Source of the DNA: Campylorhamphus procurvoides
Lineage: Eukaryota; Chordata; Aves; Passeriformes; Dendrocolaptidae
Assembly (NCBI GenBank): GCA_013396655.1
Contig: WBMV01005958.1
Span: forward strand, 186,001-250,000
Direction of reading: 5' to 3'
DNA: 64,000 bases
The position numbers and the translations under genes are program-made. The notes under the pieces were generated by a model. It was not told the DNA's origin, searched no databases, and saw only the letters and a program-made list of their open reading frames with translations. Within the stretch, counting starts at the first letter, position 1. Each line of letters opens with the position of its first letter. This document shows positions 58,921 through 64,000 of the stretch, one piece after another.

Positions 58921-61900
58921 AGCTGGGGAGTCTGAGCATGGGGGAGTGACACCTCTATTCACCCCAGACACCACGAGGCCCTGGGTACCATCATCGGGGT
59001 GTGCACAGGAGAACACACTGTGAAGCCAAAACACTGAGTTCCCTCCCACTCACTTCCCAGGGCACATCAGCCCTCTCATGTGCAAAGGCAGAGCTGCAGC
59101 TCAAAAGTAACCTGTGATACGTAAAGGAACATGAAAATCCAGCTAAACCAGTATGCCCAGCTGGCAGTATCGGGGAGAACAGCTTGACCCTGGCTGGTGG
59201 AAACTGGGACTCCATCTCCTTCATGCCCTTCCCAGCACCAGCGCTTCAGGCAAGAGGAAACCTCTGTGGTCACCTTACCTCAGTGGCAAATCAGAAATGT
59301 TAGGAAGGACTGTTCTCCTGCAGTGGGAGGTTTTGCTGGGGAACAGGTACAAGCAGTGGGATAACATGGTATCAGCCCCATACTGGTGAGTTAATGGAGG
59401 GCATGGGACCAGCATCGGTCCTTCCATTGACCAAACTAGGGCTTGTATTGCTGCCATGGCTCTTTGAGGAAAAATTCTGGGTAATAGGATGAAAAACTGA
59501 GAAACAACATGTTTCTGCATGGGGGAAGAGATTTTTATCTGTAAGAAAATACATGCATGCATGTGTACAAGCATTTTCTAATTTAAATAGAAATACATCT
59601 TTACATTGCTTGGTGATCTCGTATTGGAACACATAAAAAGATGGAAAGATTTATTCATGTCCTGAAACCTTCCTGTTACCCTCACCTGTCTAAATACCTG
59701 ATCCAGAAGAAACGGGGATGCAGGAGGCAGAGAGGCACAGTATAGAAATGGGCTGTCACAGTTGGAGCTCAGAACAGTTTTGGATCATCTCCTGATCACA
59801 GCTAATGTTAAAAAAAAGCATGACAGACCTTCCTGCAATCATTTTGGCGGCAGATGGTTTCCTACTTGCCCTCACTCATCCCTCACTTTTCTTTCTAGGA
59901 CTTCTGTCTGCAGATATTTCCCACTCTTAACCTGATTTTTCCCAACCACTGTCTTCTGCCATGATGTTTCCCCAGGTATCTCCATCCTTTTCAGGTGCAT
60001 TGCCTCCTTCTCTGTTTCCTCTGAACCAGCTGGAAGGACAAGAGTGCTGGACTTATTCCTTGCCCCAGGTACAAGAGGATCATTTTGGACCATGAGAAGC
60101 TCAGGGAGCACTTCCACGTGTGCTGTAGCTTTGCTAGGAAGGCTAAGCCTAATATCTGCTCCTCTGCTGTATGAAGACCAGTGTGCTTGTCTGCCAACAT
60201 CAGCCCTCTTGTATCAGTGTGTGGGCTGTGATTTGTGTGTTTGCCACAGCTGCAGTCCACTGGGAAGTTCAATGGGTTTGGGAAGAGCATGTTTTTGTTG
60301 TCCTTGTGCTGGCTGGTTACATGGCACAGAGGAGAGAAGCTGCACCAGCCTCTTCAGCATGGCAGCTGCAAGGTCAGAGAAATACCAGAGCTGAAAAGTT
60401 GCCATGTAGATTCAAATCCATGCTTTTTCCATACATGAGGTGCTCAGAGTCTGATTTCGGGTTTCTTCTAAAATAGGGAGCCAGGTGTTTATTTCTGATC
60501 CAGCTCCTCTGAAGCTCAGGAGGGTTTAGATGGTTTGGAGCCTTCACACCAAACCACAACCAGAGACAGCCAACATTGTGTGAGTTAGCAAGCAGAGAAC
60601 ATGGAAACAGAATTTACAATATCAGGACTGTATCTGCCACTGTTGTAAATCCTTCAGTTCTGCTGTGATTCTGTCAGCAGCACAGGGTAGGGATCACTCA
60701 TGACCTCAGCACAGCCCTTCAAAGCATCCCAGCCCACAGCTTGACCTTCCTCCAAGGCAGGTTGGATGTGGTAGGGAATTAAGTGAGTGAATGTGTTTAC
60801 AACCTGCTCTTTGTCAGTCAGCCGCCCAGTACCAAAAAATCATCTCAAATGCATGTTCCCAGCTTGGACAGGGTGACTGTGGAGCTGTGTCTAGCAAAAG
60901 CCTGAAGAGAAGGAGCTACAGAAGTATTCCATAGCTCCACATTTCCCACGGTGAGGAGATATGGGCTGCCAGGTCCCTTACCATGAAAATGTGTTTTGCA
61001 GGAGGAACTGCTCCATCAACCCAGTCTGAACCCAAAATCCCAGAAGGAAAAAGTTCCAAACCTCTACCCTGGACTCACAGTCTGCTTTTACACCAGCATA
61101 TACTAACTGATACTGCATAGGTGGCCAGGGATATTCCCAAATGCAGGTCCTTTATCACATCTGTGGTTATGTTGTTAACCACAGCCAAAACAGTTTTGGC
61201 CAAGCCAACCACCCCTGTCCCAAACCGTTCCCCAGCAGCTCTTCTAGCTGTGTGATGGGCAAAGGAGTGGCTCAGCAGAGTGGGCATCTGGCACACAGAG
61301 GAGGTCCCTGGTGCCTATGGTGGAGACACTTAAAGAGAAAGACAGACCCAACCAGGACTGCCATATGGAGAAACATGCTTTGAAAATACTCATCTGCAAG
61401 TGCCAAGGTGGAGAAGAAGCAAAGGAAGAAAAGAGGCATTTTTCTCTCTGGCTCAACTGTACATTTGCATTTACTCCCACAAGTGCACCAGCACCTGGCT
61501 GAGCCGCCATGGAGGAGCCAGCATGAAGGAAAACCAAGCAAAATTTTCCCCTAAAAAACCCCTGTGTGTAGCAGAGCTGCCACTGTGAATGCACATAAAT
61601 ATCTGTAAACCAGCATGGGAAAAATATCCATGGTTGCCAGGCAAATTAATGTTCCAGCATAAACAGCAAATATAAATTAGCTCCGGGTGCACACATGGGA
61701 ACACAGCCTTTGTGGTGGCATGGGATGCTTAAGAGCTAAGTGCTGGATGAGGCAGTAATGTCTGTTGTTAGAAAAACTGGGCTAGGGAGGAGGGGTGCTG
61801 GCTAGGGAGGAGTTTTGGCAGTGCATCATTCCCATTAAATCTTTCCCATTTGTGTTTCGGGTGGAGCTCTAGCTAGCTGAGCTTCTCTGTACCTTTTAAC

Positions 61901-62886
61901 AAGCATGTAATAAGGTAATGGCTTGTAATTCCTCATGAACGGCTTTCCAGGCGAATCCAGCACTCCCATTTTGCTCTCCTGAAGCAAGCCCCGGCTGTGT
62001 CTCCTGTGGGGTTTTGAGGCCAAGCTGGTCCCATGATGAGAGGGTTAAAAGGCACCAGAAATAGCAGGGGCTGTTGAAAAGGCAGCTCTGTGCTGGGAAG
62101 CCTGCAGACGGACCTCAGGAAGGGAGGGAAAGTTGCATTACAATCCTGGCATTGATAGCCCCACAGGCTGAGTGCACTTTTCATCGCTCACTGCTGCGGA
62201 GAGAGACAGAGAAGGGTTACTGAGCCATTCCACATCCCAGTCTCACCGGCTCCAGTGATGTTGGTCTTCTTGTACCCCTTCAGGTGGGGAGGAGAAGACA
62301 ATTCTGCCTTTTTCCCCTTTAAAATACATCCTTGTTGGACTCAGCAGCACGCTAGGACTTCAGTGGAATATTTGCAGTGCCTGTGAGTTGTTCTGTGGTT
62401 AAATAATAAACACAGCAGTAAAATGCCCGTACATTTTCCTAGTTCAGGAGACAGAGCACCCATTGTCATAAGTCCTCAAGAAGAGGTATTATTATATGCG
62501 GTCCCTGTCTTCCTTTTTTATTGGGTTGTCTGTTCTCCAAATGCTTTACTGGGAGCAGATGCCAAAAATGTGTCATTAATTCTTACCATATATTGTTCTT
62601 TAGATATTCAGCAGTTGCTGTCAATGAAATGAGAAGTGCTATTGAGTTAAGGAGATTTCACTTCCTAATCCTCTGAAGAAAGGTATAAGCAAGCAACTTT
62701 ACTCATATGAGCAACACTTGGACTGAACCTGGAAAAGTGGATCCTTGCTAATTCATTCTGTGCATAAGCATTTGCCATCTAAGTGTTAAATGGCATAATG
62801 CAATGAAAAAGTTTGAACACCAAGAGGAATTTAGGTTTTAAAATGCTGCAGTGTTTAAAATTCTTCATTGCCTCTCTGAATTGTAT
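58921..62886. other. Intergenic, no gene seen
   Basis: About 4 kb with no recognisable exon, repeat family or RNA gene. In mammals MDH1 is the next gene upstream of UGP2, and no MDH1 exon was found here. Confidence 0.5.
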
Positions 62887-62950
62887 AATCATAGAAAGAG
62901 AGAATATCTTGAGTTGGAAGGAATCACATGGATGATTGAGTCCTATGCTT
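62887..62950 (-). mobile_element. CR1 3' tail fragment (-)
   Basis: AATCATAGAAAGAGAGAATAT, TTGAGTTGGAAGGAATCACA, TGGATGATTGAGTCCTATG: the reverse of a CR1 3' terminus. Confidence 0.85.
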
Positions 62951-64000
62951 CCTACCAGTAATTCTACCAGGAATTTTTCATGTCAAATACAATTTTTTTT
63001 TTCAAGACTGGTTTTTAAATCCAGACTATAATGAGACCCACTGTGAAATTTACCACTTCCATGGGAAATCAGGGGACTAAACATGTCTGGCTTTAGAAGC
63101 ACCCACAGAAAACTCCAAGGAACACCAACCAAAATCTGCTTCACACAGGCACACTTCCAGCTGGTATTAAAGAACTGTGTTCTGCTACCGAGGAGCAGCA
63201 ATTCCTGCCAAGGTAAATAAACCCCTCTGAGGTGTCCTGGGTCCCAGTTCAATGACAGCACATGTGATTAACTCTGCAGAGACAGGATTTGGCCCTCCAC
63301 TCCCATCACATGAAAAACGACTTTCGTATGATAAACCTGTTGATGCCAAATCCAGACAGAGGGTGACTTGTGTTTAATTTTCCCAGTATAACTCAGGAAA
63401 CTCCTATCCACGAGGCTCCACATGACTTTTTTCATTAAGCTGTACAGCATGTACCAAGCCCCCTGTCTTTGAGGTGATATTTCAAACCCCCGTAGAGAAG
63501 GGACAGTTGTCGGGGCTGTGCTTAAAATAGTTCCTTGTTTGTTGGCGTGACTTTTACTTGGCTCCCAAGAAATGTTGCACTGAGCCCTGCCACCTCTCCC
63601 AAACTGAGACCTGACCAGATGGAGGCACATCCTGCTGGTTGTTCTCTTCCAACCTGCCCTGGTTTGCATCCGGTTTGGTTGGTGATCACCTCTGAGCCCC
63701 TTTCCATCACACAGGAATCACCTAGGCTGAATGCAGGAGTCACAGATGGGTTGGCACAGCCCTTTCACCTGCCAGAGGGAAAACCTAAAGCCTGGTACCA
63801 CCTAAGGAAAAGTGCAGTGGTTCTCTGGGAAAGTCAGGAGCAGTAATTTGAGGTCCTAAAGGTGGCATTTGCTTCTGCCTATGCAGTTCAATGACTTTTG
63901 GAGGACTGCAAGGGCTCATAAGGAGCCCCAGAGTCTGATGTCCCATAGCACATCCATCACCAGCCCTGGCGGTGAACTCAGCCCCAGCTATAAATAGGGC
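62951..64000. other. Right edge, no gene seen
   Basis: No exon was recognised. The last bases contain TATAAATA (63989-63996) preceded by a GC-rich stretch, which resembles a TATA box, but the sequence ends before anything can confirm it. Confidence 0.4.

Noticed and set aside
60400..60422. GATTCAAATCC resembling a tRNA B box
   Set aside because: No matching A box or acceptor stem in the flanks.
61075..61296. - strand 73-codon ORF considered as an MDH1 exon
   Set aside because: The peptide does not match MDH1 motifs and lacks exon borders.
63989..63996. TATAAATA box at the right edge
   Set aside because: The window ends immediately after, so no initiator, transcript or gene can be tied to it.

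Overview
The window is a vertebrate nuclear segment, almost certainly from a bird. Support for a bird: several truncated CR1 LINE copies ending in the ATTCTATGA-type 3' tail, fairly compact introns, and an intact VPS54-UGP2 neighbourhood. It comes from a draft assembly, with one 251-base N block (45981-46231) and two isolated single Ns (33348, 35532). The species cannot be named from the sequence.

Left part (1-23.4 kb): the 3' portion of VPS54 on the + strand. Fifteen coding exons (45-22170) encode the C-terminal 597 residues of the GARP tethering-complex subunit. All introns that can be checked are GT-AG and all exon phases join without a break. The N-terminal part lies before base 1. Introns carry CR1 fragments and one unusual tandem pair of perfect stem-loops (14297-14350).

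Middle (24.3-45.7 kb): a complete UGP2 gene on the - strand, with ten coding exons that join into a 508-residue UTP-glucose-1-phosphate uridylyltransferase and a CpG-rich promoter at about 45.5-46.4 kb. VPS54 and UGP2 are convergent, with stop codons about 2.1 kb apart. The large UGP2 intron between coding exons 3 and 4 contains two near-perfect tandem duplications, each with a single N exactly at its junction. These look like assembly artefacts (unmerged contig ends or haplotypes) and inflate the intron by about 2.5 kb.

Right part (46.4-64 kb): upstream of UGP2 I recognise no protein-coding gene. It holds a 52-bp minisatellite running into the N gap, an AT-rich microsatellite block, CR1 remnants, a strong hairpin, and the most interesting item: an inverted, diverged copy of about 0.9 kb of VPS54 (intron-exon-intron plus an internal CR1-like element) at about 50.98-51.88 kb. 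Its 56-bp exon copy keeps its length, reading frame and splice dinucleotides.

The two genes are housekeeping neighbours with separate roles: retrograde endosome-to-Golgi tethering (VPS54) and cytosolic UDP-glucose synthesis (UGP2). Nothing here indicates a novel multi-gene system. The items worth follow-up are the VPS54 duplicon, the assembly duplications and the structured DNA around the UGP2 promoter.
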